A DNA stretch of 64,000 nucleotides. Origin: Populus alba (taxonomy: Eukaryota; Streptophyta; Magnoliopsida; Malpighiales; Salicaceae). A program made the position numbers and the translations under genes. The notes beneath the pieces are model-generated. The model saw only the letters and a program-made list of their open reading frames with translations. It made no database searches and was not told the origin of the DNA. The stretch covers positions 17,986,169 through 18,050,168 of the forward strand of contig NC_133288.1 of the NCBI RefSeq assembly GCF_005239225.2, read 5' to 3'. This document shows positions 36,287-48,651 of the stretch, one piece after another. The stretch's first letter is position 1; each line of letters starts with the position of its first letter.

Positions 36287-38030
36287 GAATAACGAAAGGT
36301 TAGGTAATCACCGATGTTGAAGAACATATGTATGGAAGAAGGAAGTTTTCCACCTTCATATCGATCATATATAGGACAAAGTGATGTCATCACAGCATGC
36401 TAACCCGTAATGATGTTGGATCTGGTCATTATATAGCCTGCAATCGGCAAGATCAGTGGTGCCTCTGAGAGCTGTAAACGTTCCCGGGGACAGAGACGCA
36501 GAGGGTGGATATTCAGTAGCCAAAAAGACAACGGTTATATTAGATTGTCGTAAGAAAATATGTTAGGACATGAACATGGAGTATCTTAGTACATGGACTT
36601 AGTGGTAGCCGAAAGGAAAAAAAATGGATTATCATTGCTTATCATGAAGGCAGGAGACTCGGATTTTCATGTTTAGAGTGGGTAAAGTTAATGGATCCCA
36701 GTATGTTTGACTCGATGAAAGATGAAAAGAGCCGAAGTTGTATCATTTCTGCTTTCTGTTATAGTGTCTCTCTGTTTTTTTTTAACGTTTGCAGCAATCA
36801 TAGCGAAACAGTTCTTGATTGTGACTTTTGCAGGGGAGAATTTATATTTGAAACGAAGACCAGATTACCTTAAAATTGAAGTTTTCTAGACAGGAAAACG
36901 ACTTATTTCCTTTCCTGTTGGCAACGTTGTAAAAGCAGAGAAACATTTTAGATTTTATCAGCAAGTGTCGGATGACCCAATCATGTTTCAGTTTTACCCT
37001 TACCCATTTATGATCCATTTATTTTTTAAATAGATATATATAATCATGAGGGGTTAACTTAACTAATCAGGTTCTGGATTTGCTATTTAAAGATTTTCGA
37101 ATCCTACAAATCTCCAAGTCACTAAAGGTTTACATAGTCCTTAACTTCAGGACCCGTAGGATTAATTAAGATACATGCAAATTAGCTCGGACACTCACAT
37201 TAATAAAAAAAAAAAAAAGCTAAAACATGTAGGGTTTTCACTGTAATTCTACACACAGAATATTATGGATTGCTACAATGAAATTACTATTTTACCTTGA
37301 GTGGAGAAAATTTAAGCTTTCAAGCTGGGGTTTTTTAATCTTTTTCTCTAACTCATTGATCATTAAAAAATTGTTTAGGAGTATAAATGTCTTTATAATT
37401 TTTATAACACGGTAAAAATATTATTTTACCCCTAGAGTCAGCAAAATTTAAAATTGTTGACCAAGAACTTTCTTATCATTTCACAAGCTTAGTAACAATA
37501 AAACTACGTTTTTAAAAGTGTTGAGTTTTAAAAGAGATAAAAAAAAATATTGAGTTGCTAAATAAAAGTGTTTTAGGTTTTTTTCACATTTTATGTCCAG
37601 TAAAAGAATGTTTTTAACCTTAAAAAAAAAAAAAAAAAGCATTGCCTTTGGTGGTATTCTAATAAAGGGTCGTGGGGAGCGTTTCGGTATTTTTCATGTT
37701 TTTTTTTTTAATTTTTTAAATCAAAAGGCTATTAGCACGTATTCCACAATAAGTGGGTGTGTTTTCCTCGTATTATGATCACACCTTACAATAGAAAAAT
37801 ATGCATTAATTATTAATTATTAACAAAAACTAAAAGAGATAGTGTTTTTGTACAATGACCACCTCACAAAGAACTATTTATTGGAGCAATGTTTTTTCCT
37901 TCTTAATCTATGTTTTTCTTCTTTTTTAATTTTATTAGTTAACATTTGATTTATTAAAGATGAAACTTTAAGATTTTTTTGTGATTTGCTTTCTCTATGG
38001 TTGTCTTAGTGTCATAACATAATTGACTCA
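36287..38030. other. 3' flank of PIN6-type gene and intergenic DNA
   Basis: The first few hundred bases probably hold the PIN6-type 3' untranslated region. The piece 36691-36873 is an open frame without a recognised motif. A foldback-related sequence lies at 37232-37282. Nothing else is supported. Confidence 0.4.
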
Positions 38031-38800
38031 GTTTTTTTTTTAATAAATATTTTTTTAATTTCATTTTTTTAATATCAGTTAATTAAGAATTAGACTTTCT
38101 GATTTGTTTTGGTTTGCTTTTTATGAGGTTATATTGATCTTATAACCCAGGTTACGGGTTTTGTAAGTTAACTCGGGTTGACCCAGATCATTTTAATATG
38201 TTTTTTTTTAGATTGATTTTTTTTTTCTAATTTCATCCTTCAACAATGTGTTAATTAAAAATGAGCTTCATAATTTTTTTGATTTTTTTTTTTATGAGGG
38301 TTATCACAATTTAATGATTCAGGTTATGTGTTTGACATATTAACTCCGATTGACTCAGATTATTTTTTCAGTTTATTTTTTATGAGGTTATCTTGATTTC
38401 ATGACTCAAGTTATGATTTTGGTGAGTCAACCCGAGTTGAATATGGGTCGTTTTTTTGTGTTTTTTTTAATTGATTTTTTTTTTCAATCTCATCATTCAA
38501 CATTGAATTAATTGAAAATTAGACTTCATAATTTGTTTCAATTTACTTTTTATGTGGTTATCCTAGTCTTATAACCTGGTTTTTAATTTGACGAGTTAAC
38601 TTGAGTTGAACTTGAATTGTTTTTTTTAGATCAATTTTTAATTATTTTTTTTTTTTCAATTCCATCCTTCATTATTAAGTTGTTAGATAATTGAATTTCA
38701 TATCTTATTTTAATTGTTTTATATAGGTTATCATAATCTCATAATCCAAGTCATAAATTTAACAAGTAATCTAAGTCGATCTAATATGTTGCCATTTAGT
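38031..38800. repeat. Imperfect tandem repeat block with TTAACTCGGGTTGA-type units
   Basis: At least five degenerate units of roughly 120-150 bases, each with a phrase like TTATGAGGTTATCTTGAT, a word like GTTAACTCGGGTTGACC, then a T run, TTTCATCCTTCAACA and GACTTCATAATTTGTTT. Units begin near 38120, 38290, 38375, 38555 and 38720. The CGGGTTGAC words are the complement of those in the Helitron-like element at 20378-21722 (GGGTCAACATG), so both belong to one dispersed family in opposite orientation. Confidence 0.7.
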
Positions 38801-39814
38801 CAACCCCTCCATGATTTACATATTTTTACTAAAAAAATGTTTTTTTTATTATTATTATTTTCAAAATAAATTTAATCTTACTAACAGTATGGTGTAGTAC
38901 GAACCACGGACAATTTAGTTTGTATTATTTTGACAGATCAAGTGAACTTATCCCTAGGTTTTAGACATCCTCTGTGTCCAACTTTGACACTAGTACAACG
39001 ACATGATTCTCCCAAATCAAACATGGCATATTATCAAACACTAGTAATATATTATTTTAATCGTTTAATGACATATTTATTCTATAACTGAATTGATTAA
39101 TGCATGGCGATACTTAGGTGAAAATCGCGGGTTTGAACACTAGGGAGTGTCGATTTTTCTGTTATTTGACAAATAATCTGTTGTCTGTGTTTTCTTGTTT
39201 TTTAAAAAAGTCTTTTGCCCCCTACAAGAAGAAAAGAAACTAGCATAGCAAGTGTACCTGACCTGTGGACTTGTCTCAGGTCCCTACTTTATACCTTTTT
39301 TTTTATAATTAGAGCCGCTTTTTATTTTTAATTCCATTATTATAAATTAATTTTTATATTTTTATTATATAATAAAATTAAAAAAATTAATTTAACTTAT
39401 TGATAGTAACCAAGTAAAAAATTGAATCACGAGTCTATTATCATGTAAAATCTTAAACCATATAAGTTGTCTAATGGAAAAAGCTTGGAATAAAAATATT
39501 ATTTTTTTATAGTTTTAAATTCAAATCCTGTAATTATTAATATAATAATAATTAAAAATTTATATAATTATTAATTTTAGAAATTATGAAATACCCTTAA
39601 AAAATTAACTTCGAATATTCATATTAATAAAAAAAAAAATGCAAAATCTTAACGTTCAGCACTAGCATTTTTCAAGTAAATTCAAACTTCATTGCATTCT
39701 ATATTTTATGGATAAAAAGCCCAACTTATTACACTCCTAAAATGTTACAAGGCCCATAAAAAGGAAACAAAAAACGAGAAACGACATTTCTTTTCCAAAG
39801 ACTGAAATGAAATC
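38801..39814. other. AT-rich intergenic and AAD 3' flank
   Basis: No gene is seen. The last 150 bases or so (39660-39814) are less AT-rich and probably contain the 3' untranslated region of the acyl-ACP desaturase gene on the minus strand. Confidence 0.45.
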
Positions 39815-41348
39815 TTACAAGGCGACCTCCTTATTGAAAATCCAGCTAAACCTCGCGCTAAGTGGCTTCATCTTTTTAGCTTTCTCATCAGCTCGCTCCT
39901 GCAGCCTTCTAATCCTGGGGGCTAACCCGCACACAAAATCCTGTGCACGTCTTCCCTCACCCGTCAACCCCTCTAGCTTCTCCAATCTCCACCGTCCAAT
40001 CAAGAACTCCAAAATATCCGCATAATCGTCAGCCGTATAAACCCCAAGCCGCTGGGCCACGGATGAGAAGTGCTCAAAGAGATGTGGGTCCTGCCCATCG
40101 TGCATCAAGTGGGCTGGCATCGTGATTTTCTTTCGCATCATGTCTCCTATAGCCACCATTGCACCCGTGGGGTCCACCTCAAGGAGCTTTTCAACGATCT
40201 TAGAGTAAGCATTCTCGTGGCGTCTCTCGTCTGCCGCAATGGTACCACAGATGCGCGCCAGCACCGGATCACCTCCCTCTTTAGCCAAGCGAGCCGTGTT
40301 GCCATGTGAGACAAAGGTGGCTCGCTCTTGAAATGACGTGTACACAAACCCCAAATACGGGTTGTTTTCTGTCCCAGGATCCTACATGTTAAAAAGAGGC
40401 ATCGTTTTAATCAAAAAAAAAAAAAAAAGGCATCGTTAACTCATTATCCTCCTAAATAAAAAAAATATATTTATTAATGTAAATTCCAAACACACCCTTA
40501 AATTGTTTTATTTTCAAACACACCCTTGGATTGTTTTATATGACCGTTTGGGAGGGGGCACGAGTACTAATCAAGGTACATTAGTGTGCAAAAAGAATTT
40601 AAAAAGTATAAATTAGGATTCCTCGTAGAAAGTGGATATAGAAAATTCACTTGCTAATAAATTCTTATAATTGCATTCTAAAAAGAAAAATCTTATATAT
40701 GGAATTTGTATGGTATCTTACCATGCCAGATCCGATCAGATACTGAACAGTCTTCTCAATCATTAGCATGTCAACCCGACCCGACAAATACAAATAAGAT
40801 CTAAGCAAATCTCCATGCCGATTCTCCTCGGCAGTCCAGGCCCGAGTCCAAGTGGCCCATGGGCTCAGGCTGGCCCCGGTCTCATCTCTAACACCATCGA
40901 GCGTGTTGATCATGGTTTGATACGTAGGCAAAGCATCCTCGGTGATCATGTCGCCCACCAACACCACAAAATACTCATCTGGAAGCCCATCCGTCCGATC
41001 ACGTAGGGCCCTCACCTGATCAGTGAAATCAGAAAATGTCAACGAAGGGTCAGGCAAGAAGTTCTGGGGCTGCCAGCATTGGTCTACAGGTTTTAGAAGT
41101 GGTAAGACATTTTGCGTAGCCCAATTATCTAATGACTTGAATATTTCTATCTTCTCTGACGGCATTGAGTGTGTCTTTTGGTGCTTTAGCAGCTGTGGTG
41201 GAGCAGCCACGGCAACAGTGATAGACCGATCTGATGGTGGACGGAATCTGACGGTGGAAGATGGTGGTGAGAAGCGGTGGTGGATCATTTTCTGGCCACG
41301 TGTAGTGCATGAGAGTTGGTGGCTACTGAGGAAGTGTGAGACTTGCAT
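39815..41348 (-). CDS. Plastid stearoyl/acyl-ACP desaturase, divergent type
   Basis: A soluble di-iron desaturase that introduces the first double bond into acyl chains on acyl carrier protein (typically 18:0 to 18:1 delta-9) in the plastid stroma, using ferredoxin. Two exons, 41348-40722 and 40381-39815, join in phase to 397 residues. A Ser/Thr- and basic-rich N-terminus of about 60 residues looks like a transit peptide. Both iron-binding E-x-x-H motifs are present: EENRH (E175, H178) and DERRH (E261, H264), as is FQER with the ligand E228. The end [11 protein letters not shown] resembles the family's C-terminus. The sequence differs from the main seed/leaf SAD (for example [14 protein letters not shown]) and is closer in kind to the stress-linked S-ACP-DES6 (SAD6) group; chain-length and position specificity cannot be told. 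The single intron falls right after GSGM, a conserved desaturase intron site. Confidence 0.92.
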
Positions 41349-43062
41349 GGTGACAGCTACTAGCTGGCCTTGCGGCGTTGATATTAGCGAGGAAGTGGAA
41401 CACCGTCATTCATAAACTGTGGCAACATATATATATTTAAGCTTTCTTGAGATGAAATCATGGTAATACCCTTGAGAAAGATCCGAAGCGCCACTGGAAA
41501 AGAGGGATTTGGAAGGGAGAGGCAGTGGGGGTAGAAAAGTCTTTTAGGAATGGCTGTCTACAAAACAAGGGGTGCAGTGGTTTTCATGAGGTCAGGAGAT
41601 TGTAAAGCTGTGGGAGTGAATAAAGAAGACACGTTTCTATGGGAAAAAACAGAGATTCTGCTGTGAAATTTGGTTGTTAGTTTAACCAAACATAGCCAAT
41701 GGTACTTTGATTTCGGATAATTTTGTCAGTTTTTAAGTGTTTATCGCATGCATTTCTACAAGCAGGTGGACGACCGTTTGGGTTTACACGTGGGGTTTTT
41801 AGGTAAAAGATTGAAATTGTTTTTTAAAATATTTTTTATTTAAAAATATATTAAAATAATATTTTTTAATTTTTTAAAAATTTATTTTTAATATTAAAAT
41901 AATTCAAAAATATAACAAAATTAATTTTTAAAAAATTAAAATTTTTAAATCAGTTCATCTTTATTTTGTTGTTGTTTTTTTTTTTTTTTTGTTTTCAATA
42001 TCATTTAAATTTTTTATTTATTTTTTTTTTTTTTGCAATTCAATGATTAAACTTTATTTTTATTTTATTTTAGTCTGGTATATTTATTATTGATGTATTA
42101 TTCACCCTTAATTCACATATTCCTATTAATGACATTATTGATTTTTTTCTATCTCTCTTTTCAATCATTGTTTTTATATAATTTGATCATTAAACTTTAT
42201 GTTTTTATTTTCTGGTCCTTATATATGTTATGGTGGAACGTTTTATATATCGGATTTGTTTCGCTTTGTGTGCTCTCTTGTGTATGCTATGACAAAGATT
42301 ATGTCTATGTCCCAAAAAGATTTCCATCGTGGAATATAATTATATATATCTAAAAAAAACAAGCGAATTTGGTTAGAGAAGTTATTGTATATCAACTATG
42401 GAATGATTATAATAATGATTATGAACTTTATTGTATTTTAATTAATATTGTTCATGAAAGTCAAACTTTATTATCTACAACACTCTTTTTTCTTCACAAG
42501 TGTACTCTCTTTTCTTGTCCAAATCACTATTTTCACTCAGCTCTCCAACAACTTTCGTTTTATTCCATTGGATTAATTTAAAGATCTATTCCACTATGAT
42601 TATTAATTAGTACATCTTGTATGCTTCAAAACTATCGAGTTCCTATTACTAAAAAAAAAAAGTATTAATTATTATCAATTTACTTGAAACCCAGCAAACC
42701 ACCAATTTTTTCATGGAGTCGTTTATGTATTCTTCAACCTATTCAACTTTGACAGCATTGTTAATTACCTTTTATTCAATGTTATTTTTCCAAAGATATG
42801 AATCTAGGGAACTTTCACTCCTTGAAACATTCAACTCAAACGAATGAACTTCAGAGTTCTTTAAAGATTTAATACCATTTCAATGTCTTGCTTCTTTTTA
42901 GCGTTGGACTGAAGCTTTCTATTTATCAAATAGTTTATTTGTTTTACAATAAGAATTATAAGTTGTTCGTTCTTTTTTTATTAATTAATGAATCCCATAT
43001 AAGTTTTTTTATTGTCAGCTTTCATGAATGAGAGCTTTAATTTCTATTGCCTCCTTGTATTA
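41349..43062. other. AAD promoter side and AT-rich intergenic DNA
   Basis: TATATATAT at 41427-41436 (minus sense) is a plausible TATA box for the desaturase gene. A dispersed AT-rich element copy lies at about 41815-41950. The frames at 42090-42353 and 42369-42581 are AT-driven and carry no motif I recognise. Confidence 0.45.
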
Positions 43063-43786
43063 TGCCTTGTTTGTTTCAAGGAAACTGAATTCCAGGAATT
43101 CAGTTTCCTCATTTTCTAACGTTTGGCAAATCCGGAAAGTTAGTCAAAGGAAAGTTAATTCCTTAACTTTCCGGTCAACAAGGAAATTAGTTTCACCCGC
43201 AGGAAAGTGTTTTCCTTGCTTATTTCCGCTTATCCTTTTCGAGGGAATAGCATCAAAGTAAAGGCAAATCAGTCGCCTCGTCCTCAACGCACCAGTGATC
43301 AATCAATGCAATAAAATCACATAAACAACTGATCTTTGAGAAATCAAGATTTCCCACCTGCAAATTTTGACAAGAAATTACTTCCTTTGTAAGGATTCAG
43401 AAAGGAACCTTTCCAACTTTTCAACTTAATTGTCGAAGATACGGCCATAGGTTTCCAGATACGATGCTGAAAAAGAACAAAAGGGGGGGGGTGCGGTTGA
43501 AGAGCAGCTGGCGTTCGTTAGCTCAACAATTGGATGGGTATGTGTCGTCGACAGGATGAAGATTTGTAACCAAAACTTAGCTGCAGCTGAAGTGATGCTA
43601 TGACACCGTAGCTTGTTTTTATCTTCTCAACTTGTAGTCAATAAAGAGACAAAGACTAATGTTTAGGAAAATGTTTTCCAGTTTATTTTCCATAACACTA
43701 CCAAACATCGGAAAATACTTTTCCGGAATTCACTTTCCAGAAATTCACTTTCCCCGGAATTCACTTTCCTACAAACAAACGGAGCC
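43063..43786. mobile_element. TIR DNA element with terminal palindrome
   Basis: The left end TGCCTTGTTTGTTTCAAGGA is the near complement of the right end TCCTACAAACAAACGGAGCC. Subterminal blocks also pair: AGGAAACTGAATTCC on the left, GGAATTCACTTTCC words repeated three times on the right. The left side contains a perfect 14-base palindrome, GGAAACTGAATTCC and GGAATTCAGTTTCC, at 43080-43093 and 43095-43108. There is no transposase. End sequences resemble the element at 7984-8630. A target duplication is not settled. Confidence 0.65.
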
Positions 43787-45534
43787 TTAGAAACCCTTTG
43801 GGATCGTGTCAAATTAGTAAGTATAGATCCAATCCTGTCTATTTGATTCTAAATTTTATCAAATTACATAATCATGCTCTTAAATCCTTGTTGCATAGCC
43901 TATAAAAAAAAGGAAGGTGTTGTTTTTCTTAGAGAATGACCCGTGTTTGGAAGAAATTGTCAAATCCAAAATTTTATGTCAGTAATAAAAAAAAAATCGT
44001 CACATGCTCTCTTACATATACTCAATATGATTTCACTCTACTTGTGTTTTATTCAGTTCTAGCTTTTTACGATAATATATTCACTTTTTTTGTGTTTTAT
44101 CTTTGGAGCTCTCCTTATCATTTATTTATGCAGCTGATCTCAAAAAAAAAAAAAAAAAATTATAACATCAACCTCAGAATTTTGGTCTCAAAAAATCAAG
44201 AAAAAAAACTAAAAACAATAACAAAAATGAGTTATGAAAATGATAACAGATCAAAAAAACAAAAAAAAAATGATATGAACATAAAAATCTAAGCAAAAAC
44301 ACAACAAATATAGTAAAGACTCTAAGAAACCCCAACATTGATAATTATAATACCAATAGACCTAAAACTAACAGTAGTAATAAAAAAAAAATTGACGAAG
44401 CAAGCTGACGCTACAAGACAAGAATTGCACTAATCAGAATCACCCAATCCCATGATATTACTTGAAAATGATTGAATTCCATGGGGAAATCAAATTCATT
44501 TTGGGTTAGTGTGGAAATGGAAAGTGAAAATGATTGAATTCTCGCCTCGGGCTCAAGTTTGGGAAACTGGTAGGGGGTTTGAAGGGGACAATGGAGGCAG
44601 GGACAAGCATCATTGCTAGTGCTATGGAAAAAAGGATTGCAAATAAATAAGAACAATGTCGTTAAAATGTATTTTCCTCAACAGAGGAATTTTGATGAAT
44701 TTATGTTAAAAACTTGATTGATGATATTACTTGGGAGTTTGTCCTGAGACAAAACAACGTGAAAAGCTTGTAAAAGTTACAGAAACTAATGACTTTCAAA
44801 GATACTGCCTGATACTCTCTACCGTCATCTAGTAGTTTGTAATAACGTCTGAAATCTGTCCCATGCTGTGGCTGAAGTTGAGCTGTAATTAACGTGGATC
44901 CACTGCAGCTTCCTTGTGGTCTTCTTTATCCATGAGTAATAAAACTTGGCCTGCAGGCACTAAACTTCTCCCTGTGGGTATTGAACCGAGAAAAAATCAA
45001 TGCTTGAAAAGAGAACCAACAGATGATATGTGATTAGTGAAAGAAAGATGAGTGAACCACAGAGCTTACCCAGATCTAAAAGTGAGCAGATCAAACCACT
45101 GGAGTCTCCGAAGCAATGGTTATCAGCACAAGTTTCGGGGTTGGGATCCTGAAGGGCATTTCAAAGTTCAAACATCCCTCTCTGAGGAAACTCCTTCCGT
45201 TTGCTTCTCGCTATGATGTTGTAACCAGAACGAAATCACAATGTTGGCCGAAGTGCATTAAGAAGTCAAATCAATCTGAAGGAGCCAAAAGCTAAGCGAA
45301 TGATAGCAACTGAATTCTGGAATTGATAAGAAAGTTGAATGATTTTCAGGACCATAACCAACAAATATGTTTATGGTCAGTTATATTGTGTTTTACACCT
45401 GGTTGTTTATGATGTCAATCAATTGCTTCAGGTAGTCCCTTTCTACAAGTCATAGTACCATCTTCAAGTCATTGAGAAGCTGCTCTTCTTCTTTGTAAGC
45501 AGGTGGACAGGTAGTGAAAAAGGACTGACCTTTC
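43787..45534. other. Intergenic DNA and likely 3' UTR of the PPR gene
   Basis: The part 43787-44400 is A-rich with no gene (the 118-residue frame at 43936-44292 is Lys/Asn low complexity). The part 44690-45534 has balanced composition and lies just after the PPR stop codon. It probably holds 3' untranslated sequence, perhaps with untranslated exons. No coding motif was seen. Confidence 0.4.
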
Positions 45535-48500
45535 TCATTCTTCATCATCACAAAAAAAATCAAGCTGAACAACATAATCATTTTCTCTCATCAGGGGTGT
45601 CAAATCTTTCAAAACTGCATCGATTTCTGATGCACTATGATGAGATTTGTCTCCTGACACAAACATGTTCATCTCCTGTCCAACTACAATCCAGCTACAC
45701 CCAGGCAACTTCTTCACTCCTTTTTCTCTCATTTCCCGCCTCAAAGTATTGACCTCATCCCAGTTTCCTGATGCGGCATAAATGTTAGAAAGCAGTACAT
45801 AGGGTGAAGAGTTTTGTGGTTCAAGCTCAATGAGTTTTTCAGCAGCTTGTTGGCCCCTGATGTCATCTCCATGTATTCTGCAGGCCCCAAGCATTGTAGC
45901 CCAAACCTTAGAATCAGGTTCAAAATTAAGTTTGTTAATGAACTCTTCTGCTTCTTTTAGAGAACCCCATCTGCCTAGAAGATCAACCATGCAGGCACAA
46001 TGATCTGCTCTAGGCTGCATCCCATATAAGTTCACCATCATGTCAAAAATCAGACGCCCTTCGGATACCCTCCCTGAATGACTACACGCAGTGAGGACAC
46101 CAAGAAAAGTGACATCATCTGGTGTAACATGTGATTGTTTCATCTCATCGAAGACTCTAAGTGCATCTTCTGCATACCCATTTTTAGCAAATCCAACTAT
46201 CATTGAGTTCCAAGAAATAACGTCTTTTTTTCTGCTCATTTCCTTAAAAACTTGCATGGAGCTCTTCACATCCCCACATTTGGCATACATATCTACAAGG
46301 GCACTACTTGTCAACTCGTCTGAGTCAAATCCGGTATGGAAAATCAGAGAATGAGTCTCTCTACCATCTTTTATAGAAGATACAACAGCACATGCTCTGA
46401 GGGCACTAACAAATGTAGCTTGGTCAGGTAACACATTGCAGCTGCGCATTTCTTTATAGAGTTGTAAAGCCCCCACACTGCAATCATTTTGACCAAGTCC
46501 TGAAATCATAGCAGTCCACACTACAGCACTCTTTGGATTTGAAAACTCTGAGAAGAGAACACTTGCATCTGTTGTTCTCAGGGAGTTCATGTACATGCCT
46601 AAGAGAGAGACACCCAAGAATTCATCATCAAGCTGAAGGCCCATCTTTAAAATAAGACAGTGGATTTGCCTTCCTAGATTCAACTTCTGTTGCTCATGAC
46701 ATGCATCTAAAAGGCTTGCAAATGTTATTTCAGTGGAGTTTATTCCTTCAACTAGCATATCTCGAAACAGATTTACTGCCTCTTCCAAATTAATTTGAGC
46801 ATATCCTGCAATCAGTGCATTCATGGAGACCACACTTCGCTCAGGCATGCAAGCAAGAATTTTGTGTGCAGAATCAATAGCCCCACACTTGGCATACATA
46901 TCGATGAGGGAACTTCCACTGTAAAGCTTTGTTTCTTGACCAGTTTTGACTGAAAGACAATGCACCTGTTTCCCTTGCTCAAGACCTCTAATGCTTGCAC
47001 AGGCACTCAATATACTGGCCAGAGACACTTCATCAGGTAGAATCCCAAGCAAATTCATTCTTCGAAACAAATGGAATGCCTCAACTTCATCTTCTTCTTG
47101 CACATATCCAACAATAATTACATTCCAAGAAACATTGTCTCTATTTCTTATCAGCTCAAATTGTTGCCTTGCATCCTCAAGAGCACCAGATTTAGCATAC
47201 ATATCTACCAAAGCATTTCCAACAAACAAGTTGGACGCAAATTTGTTCTTGATAATAACTGAATGCAATTGACGGCCCAAATCTAAATATTTTAAGCAAG
47301 CACAGGCACTCAGAATGCTGCTATAGGTAAAATCATCCGGGTAAAAACCACAGCTCTTCATATTAAAAAACAATTCCATGACTTCATTGGCATACCCATT
47401 CTGCACATATCCTCCAAGCATTGCATTCCACAACACTACGTTTTGCTCATTTAAAGTATCAAAAACTTTCTTTGCTACTTCCATCTTCCCACACTTAGCA
47501 TACATACTAACCAGTGAACTTCCAACATAAACATTTGAGTGTAACCCCTGTTTAAGTGCCTCAGCATGAACTAGCAAGCCAAAGTCAAGAGCCGCTAAAC
47601 TTGCAATAGCACTTAATACACTTCCCAACGTGGATCTCGTGGATTTAATACCAGCTTTCCTCATATTTTGGAAAAACTCAATCGCTTCCACCCCATAACC
47701 TCCTTTGGCATGACCTGAAATCATCAAATTCCAAGCCACGACATTCCGGTTAGGCATCCTGGAAAACAAATCAGATGCATTGTCTAGCCTTCCTAAATCA
47801 ACATATGCATTTATGACAGTCACAAATGCTACCTGGTCTGGTTCCTGTCCAACTTTCTCCATCTCCTGGAACACTTTCACTGCCTCCTCAGGCAGACCAA
47901 CTTTAATATACCCACCAATCATCGAAGTCCAAGAAACTTTATCCAATTCTACTGCTCCATCAAATATGCTTCGAGCATCAGTTAAAAAATTACATTTGGC
48001 ATACATACCAATTAAAGCACCCTCACAATAAGAAATTGACTCAAACCCCATCTTAACAACATTACAATGAACTTGCCTACCACACTTTACCATCTCCAAT
48101 CTTGCACAAGATGATAAAACAATAGCAAATGTGAACTCATTTGGCCACACACCAGAATTCCACAACAACCCAAAATACTTAACAACCAAGTGTGGAAATC
48201 CCTGTTTTGAATGCATGGATAGAATTGAGTTCCAGGCCAATATATCTTTATCTTCAAGCTGTTTGAATGCCCTCTCCGCGTAGTCCACATCAGCACACTT
48301 GGCATAAAGGTCAACGATTACATTGCCTAGAACCCCTTCTGACCAGAAACCAAGTTTGAGGCACTGGGCATGGATAATTTTATTGGTGGTTGAAAATTGA
48401 GATAATCTTTGAGGTATTTCATCAAACAGGCTGTGGGTTTTGACTTGCTTGCTTTTTTGCAGACAGTTCTGCAAGATATGTGTGTATATCCGAGGTTTAT

Positions 48501-48651
48501 GGGTATGAGAGGGGTGATTTGACCCGTTTGGAATCGCTGAGAATGTGAGTTGGTGATGGAAGGAGTGTAGGTTTGAGGAGGGTGAGGTTTTCAAGAAGAA
48601 GAATTTGCGAAGCATTGAATGAGGAGGGATGAGTCCAACATGACTCTGCAA
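45535..48651 (-). CDS. PLS-class pentatricopeptide repeat protein with E domain
   Basis: An RNA-binding organelle protein of 1038 residues without introns, as is usual for plant PPR genes. It is built almost entirely of PLS-type repeats, seen as recurring DMYAKCG, VSWN(S/V)MI and PDDVTFLGVLTACS blocks, from about residue 95 to 890. The C-terminal E motifs follow (MVDLLGRWGSLKEAEEFI to LPGCSWIVVGQEMNMFVSGD). It then stops soon after LRENDYVVQLDFF-like text, so the DYW deaminase domain is absent. Such E-type proteins guide C-to-U editing with a partner that supplies the deaminase. Overall form and length fit the Arabidopsis At3g09040 (MEF12) group; this is from memory and not tested. The N-terminus is Ser/His-rich and, from Met13 (48615), MLRKFFFLKTSPSSN looks like a mitochondrial presequence, so Met13 is a fair alternative start. 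Confidence 0.93.
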   Translation of the reverse strand: MQSHVGLIPPHSMLRKFFFLKTSPSSNLHSFHHQLTFSAIPNGSNHPSHTHKPRIYTHILQNCLQKSKQVKTHSLFDEIPQRLSQFSTTNKIIHAQCLKLGFWSEGVLGNVIVDLYAKCADVDYAERAFKQLEDKDILAWNSILSMHSKQGFPHLVVKYFGLLWNSGVWPNEFTFAIVLSSCARLEMVKCGRQVHCNVVKMGFESISYCEGALIGMYAKCNFLTDARSIFDGAVELDKVSWTSMIGGYIKVGLPEEAVKVFQEMEKVGQEPDQVAFVTVINAYVDLGRLDNASDLFSRMPNRNVVAWNLMISGHAKGGYGVEAIEFFQNMRKAGIKSTRSTLGSVLSAIASLAALDFGLLVHAEALKQGLHSNVYVGSSLVSMYAKCGKMEVAKKVFDTLNEQNVVLWNAMLGGYVQNGYANEVMELFFNMKSCGFYPDDFTYSSILSACACLKYLDLGRQLHSVIIKNKFASNLFVGNALVDMYAKSGALEDARQQFELIRNRDNVSWNVIIVGYVQEEDEVEAFHLFRRMNLLGILPDEVSLASILSACASIRGLEQGKQVHCLSVKTGQETKLYSGSSLIDMYAKCGAIDSAHKILACMPERSVVSMNALIAGYAQINLEEAVNLFRDMLVEGINSTEITFASLLDACHEQQKLNLGRQIHCLILKMGLQLDDEFLGVSLLGMYMNSLRTTDASVLFSEFSNPKSAVVWTAMISGLGQNDCSVGALQLYKEMRSCNVLPDQATFVSALRACAVVSSIKDGRETHSLIFHTGFDSDELTSSALVDMYAKCGDVKSSMQVFKEMSRKKDVISWNSMIVGFAKNGYAEDALRVFDEMKQSHVTPDDVTFLGVLTACSHSGRVSEGRLIFDMMVNLYGMQPRADHCACMVDLLGRWGSLKEAEEFINKLNFEPDSKVWATMLGACRIHGDDIRGQQAAEKLIELEPQNSSPYVLLSNIYAASGNWDEVNTLRREMREKGVKKLPGCSWIVVGQEMNMFVSGDKSHHSASEIDAVLKDLTPLMRENDYVVQLDFFCDDEE

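Noticed and set aside
41322..41413. Short upstream open frames before the desaturase start (ATGs at 41413 and 41409, minus)
   Set aside because: A TATA box at 41427-41436 puts the expected transcription start at or after these ATGs, so they are probably not in the mRNA.
46091..48314. Several 60-110-residue frames within the PPR gene
   Set aside because: All are antisense or out-of-frame shadows of the 1038-residue PPR frame.
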